Below are positions 44,047 through 57,199 of a DNA stretch of 64,000 nucleotides, piece by piece. Both the position numbers and the translations under genes were made by a program. The notes below the pieces were generated by a model. That model was not told where the DNA came from. It ran no database searches and was given only the letters and a program-made list of their open reading frames with translations. Numbering within the stretch: position 1 is the stretch's first letter; each line of letters begins with the position of its first letter. Location: positions 24,618,014 to 24,682,013 of the forward strand of contig CM033718.1 in the NCBI GenBank assembly GCA_019671005.1. The letters run 5' to 3'. The stretch is from Hibiscus mutabilis. Lineage: Eukaryota > Streptophyta > Magnoliopsida > Malvales > Malvaceae.

Positions 44047-45333
44047 TGCTTAAATTGTCATATATATATATTGGTGCTTTTCATGGTATGGTGGTGTTTT
44101 GTGGTGTATATGTAGGATGCTAGTAGATGTTGGAGGACTGCTGGAGCAGGAGAGGAGCAAATCACATAGCTGGAGCTGACGAGGCATAAAGAGTTGGAGA
44201 TGAATCTATTTTTGCCTACATGAACTTTCTCATAGATATGCAATGTTTAATAAAGTGGGAAAAATTGGCTTTCATTAATAAAGCTGAGCAACTTTAGGGT
44301 ACTAAAGCCCTAGTTTCACCACCTATATAAAGAAGACTTGGATGCTACTTAAAGAGAGACGGATCGATAGGGTGCACAATTCAGACGATAGTCCTAGTCT
44401 GAGCTTGCGGAGAATCACCAGGGTGAAGCTAGGCGATTTTCCTCCTCGAGCGAAGCCATCGAGAGAGGCTGACGAAGAGGAGGCCTACAACACAGTTTGA
44501 TGACACAGAGGGAGTTTTGTCGAGGATGCTCGGCTTATTTCTTTTCTTGCTTGATAAAATGTCATACTATATACTTTTAATTATTGTTTCTTTACACTCA
44601 TACATAAGCTAAACTTTTTTTTTGGGATTATTGCATCCCAAGATTTTATGTTTTGATTATTATATTTCAATGCTTTAGTTGTTTTTATCTTCATCTATTT
44701 TGTTCATGTGCTTAATGCGTAGTTAATCGTAAGAGCTATTCGAGAAAGGCCTATTAACTATTAATCTGTGGCTTAATATTAGAGAGAGTTAAGTTATACA
44801 AAAATGAACAGTGGGGCTAAGCTATCAACTCAGTCTTAATTTGGATAGACATAAGTTTAGGATTTCAAAGACTAAAAGAGAGTTCTTAAACAAATAATAG
44901 AGTAGTTAGGGTTAATGCAGACATGTATCACCTTAATTACCAAGTTATTAACTTCTAGGCAACGAGAGAGTCAGAAGTTTGGTACAAAATCCTGTCGAGT
45001 AGATGAATAACCATAGGGTTTACACAGACATGTATTGTCCGTTGCTATATCATTGAGATAGGTAACCAATCATGTAGACTTAGCAATAATCCCAACCTCC
45101 ATAATTAATTGTTAAGTTGATGCAGTTGTTTGTCTTTCTTTTTGCTATCTTTAGATTAGTTAAATTAGTTTTACTTAAATCGACATTCACCGATACTTGC
45201 AAATACATCCCTAAGTACGATAACTTCATATTTATCAATCCAATCCTCACGTGTTTGACACTATACTCTCACCTTATTACTTGATACGACGAGTATACTT
45301 GCTCTAAAGTGCATCACTATTTGACAAGTATCA
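44047..45333 (+). mobile_element. Athila-like 5' LTR
   Basis: 1287 bp, starts TGCTTAAATTGTC; pairs with 49179-50472. TATA box CTATATAAAGAAG near 44323. Followed by a primer site. Confidence 0.82.
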
Positions 45334-45339
45334 AGTTTT

Positions 45340-45356
45340 TGGCGTCGTTGCCGAGG
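45340..45356 (+). other. Athila-like primer binding site
   Basis: TGGCGTCGTTGCCGAGG, close to the TGGCGCCGTTGCCGGGG site of Athila-type elements, known to match tRNA-Asp. Confidence 0.85.
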
Positions 45357-45439
45357 AATTGCAATTGATACATACGTTGTAATTGCGCTTAGGAATTTTA
45401 TTTATATTACGTTTAAATTTAGTTTTGTTTTTGTTTTTA

Positions 45440-47030
45440 TTCTTAGGTACGTTCCAGTACATCACCAGGAGATCCAACTCAGATCCCATACTTCCAATCA
45501 ATTGGGAAATCGAAAGAACCTTTCGAAGACTACTACGAGAGAACAAGAGTATGGATCCACCAGTGCACAACTGTGGGATTCAAGATGACCCACCACCAAG
45601 GAACAACCTTGAGAACATACGTAATCCAAACGACGTACTTCTAGTCAATGGACGAGAAGGTGATGAGTAAGATGTAATGGCCAGAAGGATCCACCGTCTG
45701 TCAAGCCTAGAAGATTCATTAGAGGTATCATTGAGCCAGTCATCAACAGCCTCGATCCACCAATTGTGGTACCTGATCTAGGGACTTCCCACTTTGAGCT
45801 AAATCCAATTATGTTTAACATGCTCAACAACATTGGACAATTTGTAGGATCTACAAGAGAAGATGCTCGCGAGCACATCTAAGCTTTCTTGGAAGTCTGT
45901 GATTATTTCAGGCAACTAGACATACCCCTCGATGCCTTGTGAGTCAATGTATTCCCTTTCTCCTTGCGATATTGAGCCAGAGCATGGTTGAAGACTTTTT
46001 TCACAGGATACATTACATTTTGGGATGATTTGTGCAGCAAGTTTCTGCACTGATATGATCCACCGAACGTGCACAACCAGACACAAAGTGACATCATCTC
46101 TTTCCAACAATATGATGAGGCTTGGTACTTTGCGGAAGTGCTTGATCCTTGGATTCACATATTGGCTACAAGTCATGACGTTCTATAATGGCATCAATGC
46201 ACCAACAAGGATGATGATCGACTCATAAGCTAGTGGTACTTTGCTCGATAGAGAACCTGATGAGGCTTTCAAGATACTTGACAGGATAGCCAAGGCCGAC
46301 TAACAGTTCCCTCGAGGGAGATTGAGGCATGTACCTAAAGCAGTTGGAAAACTTTAGTTAGATGATTCCTAGACTGTCGCGGCTCAGCTCTCTACCATCA
46401 TTAACATACTCAAGAACATGCAAGGAACCTCCAATGTCCATGAGGCAAAGGTGGTGAAATATACATGCGAGCATTGTGATGGGGAACATTTGTTGAGTGA
46501 ATTCCCAAACCAACAAGAATATGGATGTTATATAGGGAACTTGAACTGTAACAACAATCTTCACTCCAACACCTACAACCTAGGGTGGTGATAACATCCA
46601 AATTTTGGTTGGTGAGGTAATAAAGGAAATTCAGAAGCACAACCAACTACATCAATTGAACCTCCTAGATTCCAAAGGACTCAGAGGCAGAACCAGGGAG
46701 CTTCTAATTCCAATTATAATTCTTTTGATAATTCTTATCAATCGCTTATAGAAACTTCTTGTGTGCTTATGCAAGATCAAGCAGCCCACTTGAAGAATCA
46801 CAGTGACATGCTCACAAAGCAGGCTGCCATGTTGCAAAACCAGTAGTCGATCATGTAAAACAACACTGCCTCAATAAGGTCCCTGAAGACTCAAGTTAGG
46901 CTGATTACAAAGATTTTGAAGACGAGACCACCTGGCAGTTTACCTAGTGATATTGAAGTCACTATGGCCTTCAATGCAGAGCAATGCAATGCCATCACTC
47001 TTCGTAGTGGTACACAATTGAGGACATGAG
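45440..47030 (+). pseudogene. Athila-like gag, broken
   Basis: N-terminus near 45495 reads NWEIERTFRRLLREN. The gag domain (45780-46250) shows FNMLNNIGQFVGSTREDARE, AFLEVCDYFRQLDIP, a stop, FPFSLRY, a stop, ARAWLKTFFTGYITFWDDL and, in another frame, QVMTFYNGIN. Many stops and at least three frame changes. The end of the region has AITLRSGTQL near 46995, a motif usual between gag and protease in this lineage. Confidence 0.85.
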
Positions 47031-47279
47031 CTATGTTTGGGGGAAGCTCTCTAGTAGATCCTACTCTAAGCAAGACATCTATTGATGCTCCTGCACCAAA
47101 GGAACCAACTCTTGTGTCTGATATTGTGAGTGACCTTGCTATTGATGGCAAGGAAGACATGGTTAAGGATGCACCTGCATCCAATAAGCCAGAAGACGAG
47201 CCCAGACCACTACCTCCATTCCCATAGAGATTGAAGGCTTAGTAACAAGATGCCCAGTATCAGAGATTTCTAGAAATGC

Positions 47280-47735
47280 TTAAGTAGTTGCACATCAATG
47301 TCCCACTTCTGGAGGCTATTGATCAGATGCCTATCTATACAAAGTTTCTGAAGGAGATTGTGACAAATAAGTGGAAGGTGAGTGATGTTGAAACTGTAAC
47401 CACCATGGGTAAGTTTGTGGCTGTGCTGAGAGATTTGCCACCCAAGATGAAGAACCCTAATAGATTCACCATTACATGCTCTATAGGCCACAACTTCTTT
47501 GGTTGTGCTTTATGTGATCTTGGTGCAAGTGCGGACTTGATGCAGAAATCTGTGTTTAAACGATTAGGGATAGGAAAAGCAAAGTCTACATCATTGATCC
47601 TTCAATTGGCTGACCAATCTCAAATCTGACCTGCGGGCAGAATTGAAGATGTGCTAGTTAGGGTAGATAAGTTTGTCTTCTCGATAGTTTTTATCATCTT
47701 TGACTGTGAAGTTGACGATTCAATGTATTCAGCAC
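47280..47735 (+). pseudogene. Athila-like aspartic protease region
   Basis: The ORF from 47288 has INVPLLEAIDQMPIYTKFLK, a MKNPNRFTITCSIG strand and the active-site-like CDLGASADLM (Asp in DLGAS) near 47515, then LQLADQS and a stop at 47627; RIEDVLVRVDKFVF follows. Protein similarity stops near 47735, where RT would be expected. Confidence 0.85.
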
Positions 47736-48690
47736 ACCCAAGTACCTAGAGTAATTAGAAGAATGTTTGTGGAACCCAACAAGGCTCGCATTAAGGAATA
47801 CTTTCCAGAAATGTGTGACAGTGATATGATCAGATCCAATGAACAAACTAACTTTGATAAGGCTACACCTGATGCTGAAGGAAGAGTTAATTACAATAGA
47901 AAATGACAAAACATTAGAAACTCCTTCCAAATGGAAGAACTGTGGATGGATTGGAGTTTATCAAATGGCATGAGGGATTCATATTCGATACTTTTAGAAG
48001 TGTTATCATTTGCATCTTCCAATTTGGGCAAAATTAATGAGCTACTGCAATGGTTAACCATTTTTAAGGGAGTACCGGTCTTACGTGATAAGATCAAGCT
48101 CTTATCATTGGATATTAACACATCCTTCCTTCACTCTTTTTACTTTTCTACAATTTATTCTTAATTTCCACATTTTTAGCTTTCACTTTCTTTTAGAAGC
48201 TTTCATTAATAATTTTTGGCAGCTATTAAGCAAGGTTATTTGTAGGGCCCTTCGAACAGAAGGATAATAGCGTTTGATAAAAGGGCATATTCCCTGGAAA
48301 TTGGGAGAAGGGTTTTACCCCAATCTTACACCAATCCAACTCGTTCACTGTCCCCTACAAAATTTTCTCCTGCCACTAAAAGCTTCCCATCAATCACACA
48401 CCATTAAAATCCTTCCATCCTCCAACACGCTACCCAAACCTTTCCAAAACCCTAAAATACTTGGTCCTACCTTATTTCATCACTCTTGCTATAACTCTAA
48501 TAAACTTCCCTTCAACCTCATGCCTTCACCCAACAATGGCTAAAACCAAAACCACAAACTGCGTAAAAACCAGTACTTCGCCAGTAACTCCAAGGCCCAC
48601 CTAGACGACTCCATCTAAAAAGACCCTTGCGTTGACTTCTTGCCGAATTTAAAAAAAGCCCATGAGAAACCAATCATCACAGAACTTTTG
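47736..48690 (+). other. Degenerate internal Athila region
   Basis: ORF fragments only (47733-47906, 47931-48164) that I cannot assign. RT, RNase H and integrase are absent from this element, so a deletion of several kilobases has occurred. Confidence 0.5.
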
Positions 48691-49130
48691 CTACTTCAGA
48701 GATGGAACAGCGATTTGAGACCATCAAGAATAGACAGCTACTCCCAAATGATGGTTTGGAGTTTATAGGCATACACGAAACCAAATTTGATGAGAATATT
48801 CACTCGGTGATTGAGGCCAATGGATAGGAAGACTTTTTTTCTGCGCCTTGGATGAATCAAAGTCTCATGGCTACGTGAGTTCTACACCCACGTTACCAAA
48901 ACGACAGACATTACTACATTTATACGAGGAAACATGGTAAACTTCTCTACTAAAACAATCAATATGTTGTAAAACCTTGGTATTGTAGAGGATGACCATG
49001 AGGATTTCATTGCAATGGCAACCAATGCCATCCATGAAGAGGGTCTATGAGATTTGTGCATCCTGGGGACTGCATGGACGTGGAAATCCACCACTCACAA
49101 GATTTTGAAATGATTCAACCTAAAACTAGA
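48691..49130 (+). pseudogene. Athila 3' ORF (env-like or plant-transposon-protein domain) relic
   Basis: TSEMEQRFETIKNRQLLPN at about 48697 followed by GLEFIGI, then in another frame IRGNMVNFSTKTINML near 48920 and LGIVEDDHEDFIAMATNAI. This matches in layout the ORF found downstream of pol in Athila elements, whose function is unknown. Several stops. Confidence 0.65.
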
Positions 49131-49178
49131 CCCTAAGTTTTGGATCCATTTCCTAAACTCAAGAATAAGGCCCGCTAG

Positions 49179-50472
49179 TGCTTAAATTGTCATATACATT
49201 GGTGCTTTTCACGGTGCTTTGTGGTGTATGTGCAAGATACTGGTAGATGCTAGAGGATTGTTGGAGTAGGAGAGTAGCAGATCACATGGCTGAAGCTAAC
49301 GATGCATAAAAAGTTAGAGATGAATCTATCTTTGCCTACGTGGACTTTCTCCCAGATACGCATAATTTAATGAAGCAGAAAACAATTGGCTTTCTCTAAT
49401 GTGGCATGCAACTTTAGGGTACAATTGGCTTTCTCTAATGTGCCATGCAACTTTAGGGTACTAAAGCCCTAGAATCACCGCCTATATAAAGAAGACTTGG
49501 ATGCTACTCAAAGAGAGATGGATCGATAGAGAGCACAATTCAAACGATAGTCCTAGTCTGAGCTTGCGGAGAATCACCAGGGAGAAGCTAGACGATTCTC
49601 CTCATTGAACGAAGCCATCAAAAGAGGCTAGCAGAGAGGAGGCCTGTAGCACAATTGGACGACACAGAAGGAGTTTTGTCAAGGATGCTCGGCTTATTTC
49701 TTTTCTTTCTTGATAAACTGCCGTACTATATACTTTTAATTATTGTTGCTTTACGCTCATACATGAGCACAATTCAAAAGATTTTATGTTTTGATCATTA
49801 TACTTCAATGCTTTAGTTGTTTTTATCTTCATCTATTCTATTCATGTGCTTAATGTGTAGTTAATTGTAAGAGCTGTTCAAGATAGGTCTGTTAACTATT
49901 GATATGTGGCTTAATATTCGAGAGAGTTAAGTTATACAAACATGAACAGTGGGGCTGAGTTGTCAACTTAGTCTTAATCCAGTTTAGACATAAGTTTAGG
50001 GTTTCAATGACTAAAAGGGAGTTCTTAAATGAATAATAGAGTAGGTAGGGTTAACATAGATATGTATCACCCTAATTACAATGTTATTAACTTCTACACA
50101 TCGAGAGAGTCAGAAGTTCATTAGAAAATCCTGTCGAGTAGATGAAGAACCTTAGGGTTTATGCAGACATATATTGCCTGTTGCTATAGCATTAAGATAT
50201 GTAATCAATCATATATCCTTATCAAAAATCCAAACCTCCATAGTTAATTATTAATTCGTTGTAGCTATTCGTCTTTATTTTTTCTATCTTTAAATTAGTT
50301 AAATTAGTTTTACTTAAACCAAAATTCACCAATACTTGCAAACACATCCCTAAGTACGATAACTCTGTATTTATCAATCTAATCCTCGTGGGTTTGACAC
50401 TATACTCTCACTTTATTACTTGATATGATGAGTATACTTGCTCTAAACTATATCATTATTCGAAAAGCATCA
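49179..50472 (+). mobile_element. Athila-like 3' LTR
   Basis: 1294 bp, same family as 44047-45333 and clearly diverged from it. A 39-bp tandem duplication (ACAATTGGCTTTCTCTAATG and following) lies at 49382-49460. TATA box CTATATAAAGAAG near 49482. Confidence 0.82.
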
Positions 50473-50906
50473 CTTACATCAAGTCTTACTCGTTTCCACA
50501 AGCTTTGCCATACTTGATGTCACATAGCCTATCGAGTTAAGATATACCGTACCCTGATCATGCAGTTATTGGGTACATAAGCTATTGTCTACAACAAACA
50601 TACATCATCTACATAATGGACAATGAAGCACTACTTTTCCCGTGCTCACACAATCGTCAGGTTACCCGTGTTCACACCACCGTCCGGTTAAATAGACCAT
50701 ATCCATATCACCATAGCCACGGGTACGTCCTAGACATACTTGGATCACATTAGCTAGAAGTAGTCTTTACCTGAGGCCACTCAACCAATCAGGTTACTCG
50801 AGCTCACTCAGCCTATCGAGTCTATTACCTTATTCGGATCACCATAGCCACGAATAGGTTCTAATTGCACCCAGATCACTCAGCCTGTGAGTACGTCAAA
50901 TGTACT

Positions 50907-53552
50907 TGTAACGACCCAGATTTCTACTTCAACATTGAGCGTTAACCTGGGTTAGGGACCCTAGTGTTGGTTAGAGTAATTGGAGTCATTGGGCTAAGTT
51001 TGGGCCTTGTGGGATGAGAATTGGACCATATAAGCTTGAGTAGTGACCTTTTTGAGAGATGAATGAAAGTTGGGGGTTTAGGTGGTAAATATACCTTTTT
51101 AAAAATAAAAAGTTGATTCCCTTCCTTTTTGTTTTGGTTTTCACATGGGTTGGAGGGAGACAACCTTACATCGTCTTCCCTATCCTTTTTCTCCCTTCAT
51201 TCCCCCTCATCTTTCTTTCAAACACCGTATTTTCAAAGCTTAAAGGACCAAGCTTTCTCCATCAACCCTTCCATCCGAGTTACAAGAGTGAAGCATGTTG
51301 ATCACCATTTCTTAAGCTTCATGAAAAGCATAATTTTGTGGAAAAAGGGTAGGTCTCTCATTTATGGGTTTTAGCAAGGTTTAAATTTTGAGGGTTTCCA
51401 TAGAGCTTTCTCATGTTTTTAAGTTGTATTTTCATGGCTAAGACCACCTTGATGATTAGTTCAAGCTTTGATTCGATTTTCATGTTTGTAAGGCATGTGA
51501 AAAAGATTAAAGGGGTTTTACATGCTTGCGTCAAAGAAAAAAGTTAAAGGGTTTCGATTGGAAGTTTGATTTTGGGTTTATTGCTTAATATCAGTACATC
51601 TCTGAATCTTACTCTTCCCGGGGATCATAAAATGAATTCCTTGCTTGATTTGTTGATTAACATTGCTAGATTTGGTGTTTGGTAGCTTAAAGTCTCATTA
51701 ATGGTAAATCTCAAGTTGAATGTTAATAAGGTGTAATAAGGGTAGAAAACCACTCTAATCAACTCCCATAAAATGTAGGATTAAGTTAGAGGGCGGTAAA
51801 GGTTACATTTTAGGGGCTTGGGAAGTAATTTCCCGAGCCTTGGAAGCCATTTTGGGCTTCGATATTAGTACACGGGGAGCCCATACAAATACCATGTGTT
51901 ATTTCTGATGAACACAACAAAAGTTTAAAGGGCGTATCGGTACGAGTTAGGGCCATATTAGTACCCCATGTTATATTGAAATTACAGTAGCTTAAAATGG
52001 TATTGGTATGCTTTGAGCCCTATCGACACCTAAGAGAGTATCATTTCGCGGGGACCGTGTATCGGTAAGCCGAGTATCAATACGCTTAGTCTGGGTATCG
52101 ATACCCAGAGACCAGTATCGATACTCTTGAGTGGGTACCAGTACCCATTGGCAATCTGCCCAAAAAATACATTTTAAGTTTGAATGGCTTATAATTCGAG
52201 GGTTAGGGCCAAATGGGCTTCTGATGTGATAAAATGAATAGTAAAATTGAGAAAACGAGCTTTAATCCTCACATATGAGAGTAACGTGTAATAACTTGGT
52301 AAATAATGACTCAATATAACCATGATGGTTAGTGCCATGCCTTAACGCATTGTTGATGGCTTGGCTTCGTGACACTTACCTCTTGATGGGGTCTACGAAT
52401 GCTCGGAAGCATGTATTATCTTATGATTGTGGTAAAGGAATCTAGATGTCCTACAGTCATTACTACATTACTTATATAAGGGGATGTCTACTTCAAGCTA
52501 AGTGATCAAGTACATTCGACGTACCCACAGGCTGAGCAATTTGGGTACAACTAGAAACCTATCTGTGGCTATGGTGATCCGAATAAGGTAATTAACTCGA
52601 TAGGATGAGTGAGTTCGAGTAACCTGATTGGCTGAGTGACCTCAGGTAATGACTACTTGTGGCTAATGTGATCCAAGTATTTCTAGGACGTGTCTATAGC
52701 TATAGTGATCCGAATACGGTTCATTAACCCGACAATTGTGTGAACACGGGTAACCCGACGGTTGTGTGAGCACGGGTAAAGTAGGGTTTTGTTGGACATT
52801 ATATAGATGAAGTATGGATGTAATTATGTATGTTGTGTGGATGCTATAGATGATAGCTTATGCACCTAGTGGCTGAGTGATCAAGGTATGGCATGTATTA
52901 ACTCGATGGGCTATGTGAGCTCAAGTATCTCGATTGGCTATGTGACCTTGAGTATGGTAATTTATGGAGTACATTGTATGACTTCTTGTAGACTTGTTGA
53001 TGCCTTGAGATAAGTGATCCAAGAAATATAGCTAGTGTAGGCTAGACGATATCTCATAGATAGAGGAAGCCTTATCTATGTTCTCTTGACAATATTTATC
53101 TTGCATGCTTATTTCATGATAATCAGGAATTATGGTAGAGTAGAAATATACCACTGAACTTTGTTAGCTGAGCATGCGGATGTGTGGTTTTTCTGTATGT
53201 AAGTTGACCGGTCATCTCTTGGAGGAGCACATGGACGAGGATTTCCCCAGCACCACATTCTCTTCAGAGTACAGTACTTGTTATTTTAGTTTGGGCTAAT
53301 GTATTCATAGGACCTTACCAATGTTGAGCCTTTAATTCTATTTGAAATACTATTTTAGTTTACGGTGTTTTAAACTCAGAGCTCTTGTTTTGTAAAATTA
53401 TTTAAATGTTTATTTAATTACATGAATCTATGGATGCTTAATGCTTTTAAATGATGGCTAAACATATGATTTTAAAATTGAAACTTGATAGGTCAGTTTT
53501 TGGATGACCCGATTGTAGTTCTTCGAATTCGTATTGGGATCGGGGTGTTACA
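50907..53552 (+). mobile_element. Solo LTR of the same chromovirus family, opposite orientation
   Basis: 2646 bp, TGTAACGACCC to GGGGTGTTACA, flanked by GTACT at 50902-50906 and 53553-53557. No internal region. It shares with the surrounding LTR the long passage about 52300-53000 in reverse orientation and has phased array C. Confidence 0.93.
51935..52145. repeat. Array of phased palindromic 10-mers, locus C
   Basis: Starts at 51935, 51956, 52001, 52021, 52060, 52075, 52096, 52116 and 52136. Successive offsets include three of 20 and two of 21 bp, one of 15. TATCGATACC is the best copy. Confidence 0.85.
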
Positions 53553-53931
53553 GTACTTGATCACTCAGCCTGAAGTACATATCCCTTATATAAGTACCAT
53601 AATACTGACTCTAGAACATCTGGATTCCTTTACCACAACATAAGATAACACATACACATGCTCCTCGAGCATTCATACACCTCACCAAGAGGTAAGTGGC
53701 ACTAAGCCAAGCCATCAACAAATGCCCCCAAGGCATGACACTAACTATTACGGTTATATCAAGTCATCATTTACCAAGTTATTACACATTATTCTCATCT
53801 GTGAGGGTTAAACCTTAATTTCTTAGTTTTACAATTCATTTTACTACCTTAGAAGCCCAGTGGACCATAGTCCTCGAATTATCAACCCCTCAAACTTAAA
53901 TTCATATTTTCCAGGCAGATTGCCCAAGCAG

Positions 53932-54221
53932 TACCGATACCCACTTGAGGGTATCAATACGCCTCTCTAGGTACCGGTACCCAGACTATGCGTACCGATA
54001 CCTAGATCATGCGCAAAAAAGGTTAAACCAACACCCTGTACCAGTACACGGGGCCGTGTACCGGTACCCCTCGGTACCGATATGCCCCCAAGCATACTAG
54101 TATAGAAATTTGCTACTAGAATTTTAATAAGGCATGGGGTATCATAATCCTCCTTAGGCGTACCGATACACCCTTCTAAAAATGCCCATGTTCATCATAT
54201 ATAACATAGGGTATCGTTACG
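53932..54221. repeat. Array of phased palindromic 10-mers, locus D
   Basis: Starts at 53932, 53952, 53972, 53993, then 54039/54059, 54075/54095, 54140/54161 and 54212. Offsets are 20 or 21 bp. CTACTAGAATTTTAATAAGG lies at 54113. Confidence 0.88.
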
Positions 54222-55198
54222 AGCACCCCATGTTCTGATATCAAAGCCTAGAAATGGCTTCCAAGGATCGGGAAATCACTCTTAAAGCCCTCAAAATGTA
54301 ATCTTTAAACCCTTAACATAAACATACATCTTATGGGAATTTATTAGGGTGATTTACTACCAATTTTATGCATTAATAACCACTAATCCATATTTCACCA
54401 TTAATAAGGCTTTAAGCTACAAACCCCCCCCCCCCAAAAAAAACTAGCAATCTCAACCATAAAATCAAGCAAGACAATTAATTTATGATCTTCAAGAAGA
54501 GTATAAGTCAGAGATGTACTGACCTTTTAGCAAGAATCCCTAATTTACGCCACCCACTTACTTTCCTCAACTTCTTCTCTTTGGCTCAAACTTGAATAAA
54601 CCCAAATCACCTCATTTTTCCATAAAAAACATGGAAAACGAATCAAAACTTGAAATAACAACTAAGGGAGGCTTTAACTACGAATCTATACCATTTTAAT
54701 CAAATGATGAACCTTAAAACTTATAAGGCTTTAAACTTTCCAAAATCTCATAAATAAAACCTTACCTTTTCATCAAGATATTATGCTTTCCTTGAAGCTT
54801 GAAACATGGAGATTAAGAATCTTTGACTCTTAAATCTCGTAAGCAACAAATAGAGGATAAATCTTCAATATTTGATGGTTGGAAGTTATGGTGTCTTGGG
54901 GATGAAGATGAAGGCGGAAGAAAGAGAAAGGAGTGAGAAAAGGGATGATATCACCCAAGCTCCTTTTAGTCCCTCTTTAACCCCATGTGAAGACAAAACC
55001 CATTAAAAGATGTCAACCTTTATTTTAAACTTTATCTTATAAAATTATAAACTCTGAAGCCCTCTTCTATACCATAGGATTAATCCCCAAATATTAAAAC
55101 CCAAACTTGGCCCAAAAGGCCCAATTAAACAAGCCCACACGAAGATCTAAAACCTGGGTCAATGCTCGTTCGCTGACTTAGAAATTTGGGTCGTTACA

Positions 55199-55225
55199 AC
55201 TCTCTCCTCCTAAAAAGAAATTTCG
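55199..55225 (-). other. Chromovirus polypurine tract and pol tail
   Basis: Minus-strand AGGAGGAGAGAGT before the LTR; upstream the tail TTCAAGGGCGAAATTTC corresponds to the TTTGAGGATGAAATTTC tail of the element ending at 40719, so both share 3' architecture. Confidence 0.7.
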
Positions 55226-57199
55226 CCCTTGAAATTAAACGTAGAGGGAGATGCAACAATCTCATATCCAACCATTTCCCAACTCATATATGTTCACTAT
55301 TATTCTGAAATTCTCCTTCAAAACTTTCTTAGCCAAAACTCATAAAATTGAACTATTCAGCACCTCTCTCTTGAATCCCTAACGATTTATTCTCAAAAAC
55401 CAAACAACATTCACAACGAACCCTAAGACCGAACAAAATAGGATGGACTCAAACGATACTACCCAAACATCAACTCAAGGAAATCACTTCGAATGAAGCT
55501 CATCTCGATTAACAATCCTCTCTACCATTATATACGGTTCAAAACTCTTGAACACTAACCTCATCCGTGACCAGAAAGCGACATCTCTTCGAAGATATAC
55601 CACTAGGAGAACTTCTTCATCTATAAAAACAACCAAACTCTACCATTGATCTATCTTGAACTAACAACCTTCATTTCTCGACTTGGCTAACCAAGACAAA
55701 ACTTAGCGTATCACTTTACTTGAATTCTCCATAACACAATAGAGCTAACCCACGATCATGAAACCTCATTAATCAAGCCACTTTGATCCCAAAGAAAATT
55801 GTTTCCGCTTACAAACTCTTACTAGAGATCAAAACTCACCTAACTATCCTCACAGATTCGAACATGCGCTTCCAATCCAACCTCTTAATTCCAAGGAACA
55901 GTTATACTAAACTCTAATAAGGCCTCAAGGATTTCAAAAGGTTCTTCCAACAAGATTAGCTGCAACACAAGAATCTCGGTTCCACATAACCATAGCCGAT
56001 AAACCACACTTCTACTGCGCTTACTCTGACAAAAATCACACCGTTTTACCATACATGTGAACAATCCATCTCAAAAACTAGGTAGAGCAAACAGTCAAAT
56101 CATTGAACTCATGATTACATCGATGAACTCGTGAGCCCAAACCACTCCATGACTTGTTCTTAGAGTCCAAACGTCACATCGAACACAATCTTTATCAGTA
56201 CTTATCTTTAACCTTCAACTTAAGATACTCGAATTCTTAACGATCATACAAAAACCTCAAAACTCTTCAACCAATTACAAGATCATCAACCTCGAGAACA
56301 GGTAATGGTCCTTCACCATTATACATCAACTCATTACCTCTAACGCCACCATTCTTTGCCATACCAGCCCAGGTACGTCCCAAGGTGAACCACTTGGCGA
56401 TGACACCCATTTGACTCACTTTTACAAATAAGTCCACACTCTAAAAGTTTAGTTAGGGTCATACCACACTTTGATGGACACCCACACCAAACTCGGTGTC
56501 ACCTCTATTGTGGGTTCTAATCCATGATCAAGATGTAAGCTCGTTATTCCTTGAAGAGTAGCTCAACATCCTCTTAAACGTTCGTAACTCTAATCTTCAT
56601 AATCTTAACCCTAATATCCATAACGCGGGCTAAGATCGTCTTGTAACCTATAAGACTCTCTTTGAACAAACATCACGGGTACACATCCTTCACGCTAGAA
56701 AGGTAATGGTTTCTTGCGCCCATTACCCACAAATGGGTTCACATAGAACCACAAAGCTTCGAGACTCCCGCTCAAAACTAAGGCATACGTCATGCTCACC
56801 AACCAGCCTAAACTAAGGGTAACTTAACAACTAATAAGAGAATAAATCTAACAAGCTCACGGGGACTGTTACTCCCAATCCCCATTCACCATCCACGGTA
56901 AAAAAAAGTTACCTACCAACACTTACAAATTGGATGAATTAATCAATCCAACATCAACTTCTAGATCTTACCACAACACTTATTCAATGAGAACCAAGAC
57001 CATTATATGAACGAGAGATCAAATTTTCATCAATGCAACAAATGAAAATCAAAACGGAACATAGGTACCTGACATATCATCGGTGGCAAGGCTTTTATCT
57101 CTAGCCTGAATGATGGATTGTCTAGCAATGGCTCGAGCGTCAACTCTAATGATAGATCTCACAGTACATTTACCGTGATGTCCAAACGATGCCCTAGCA
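55226..57199 (-). other. Decayed internal region of the reverse chromovirus
   Basis: No RT, RNase H or integrase motif can be read with confidence. Full elements of this type have 5-6 kb between LTRs; here only 3.3 kb remain, so most of pol was probably deleted or is unrecognisable. Confidence 0.5.

Larger units (their letters stand above)
50473..55198 (-). mobile_element. Reverse-strand chromovirus 3' LTR, split and end-truncated
   Basis: Pieces 50473-50906 and 53553-55198, matching the 5' LTR at 58512-61035. It starts at 55198 (minus strand TGTAACGACCC) beside a polypurine tract. Its 3' end, the part matching about 58512-59060, is missing at the Athila junction. Confidence 0.85.

Noticed and set aside
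51113..51374. ORFs of 62 and 81 codons
   Set aside because: They lie in the R/U5 part of the chromovirus solo LTR and have no conserved motif.
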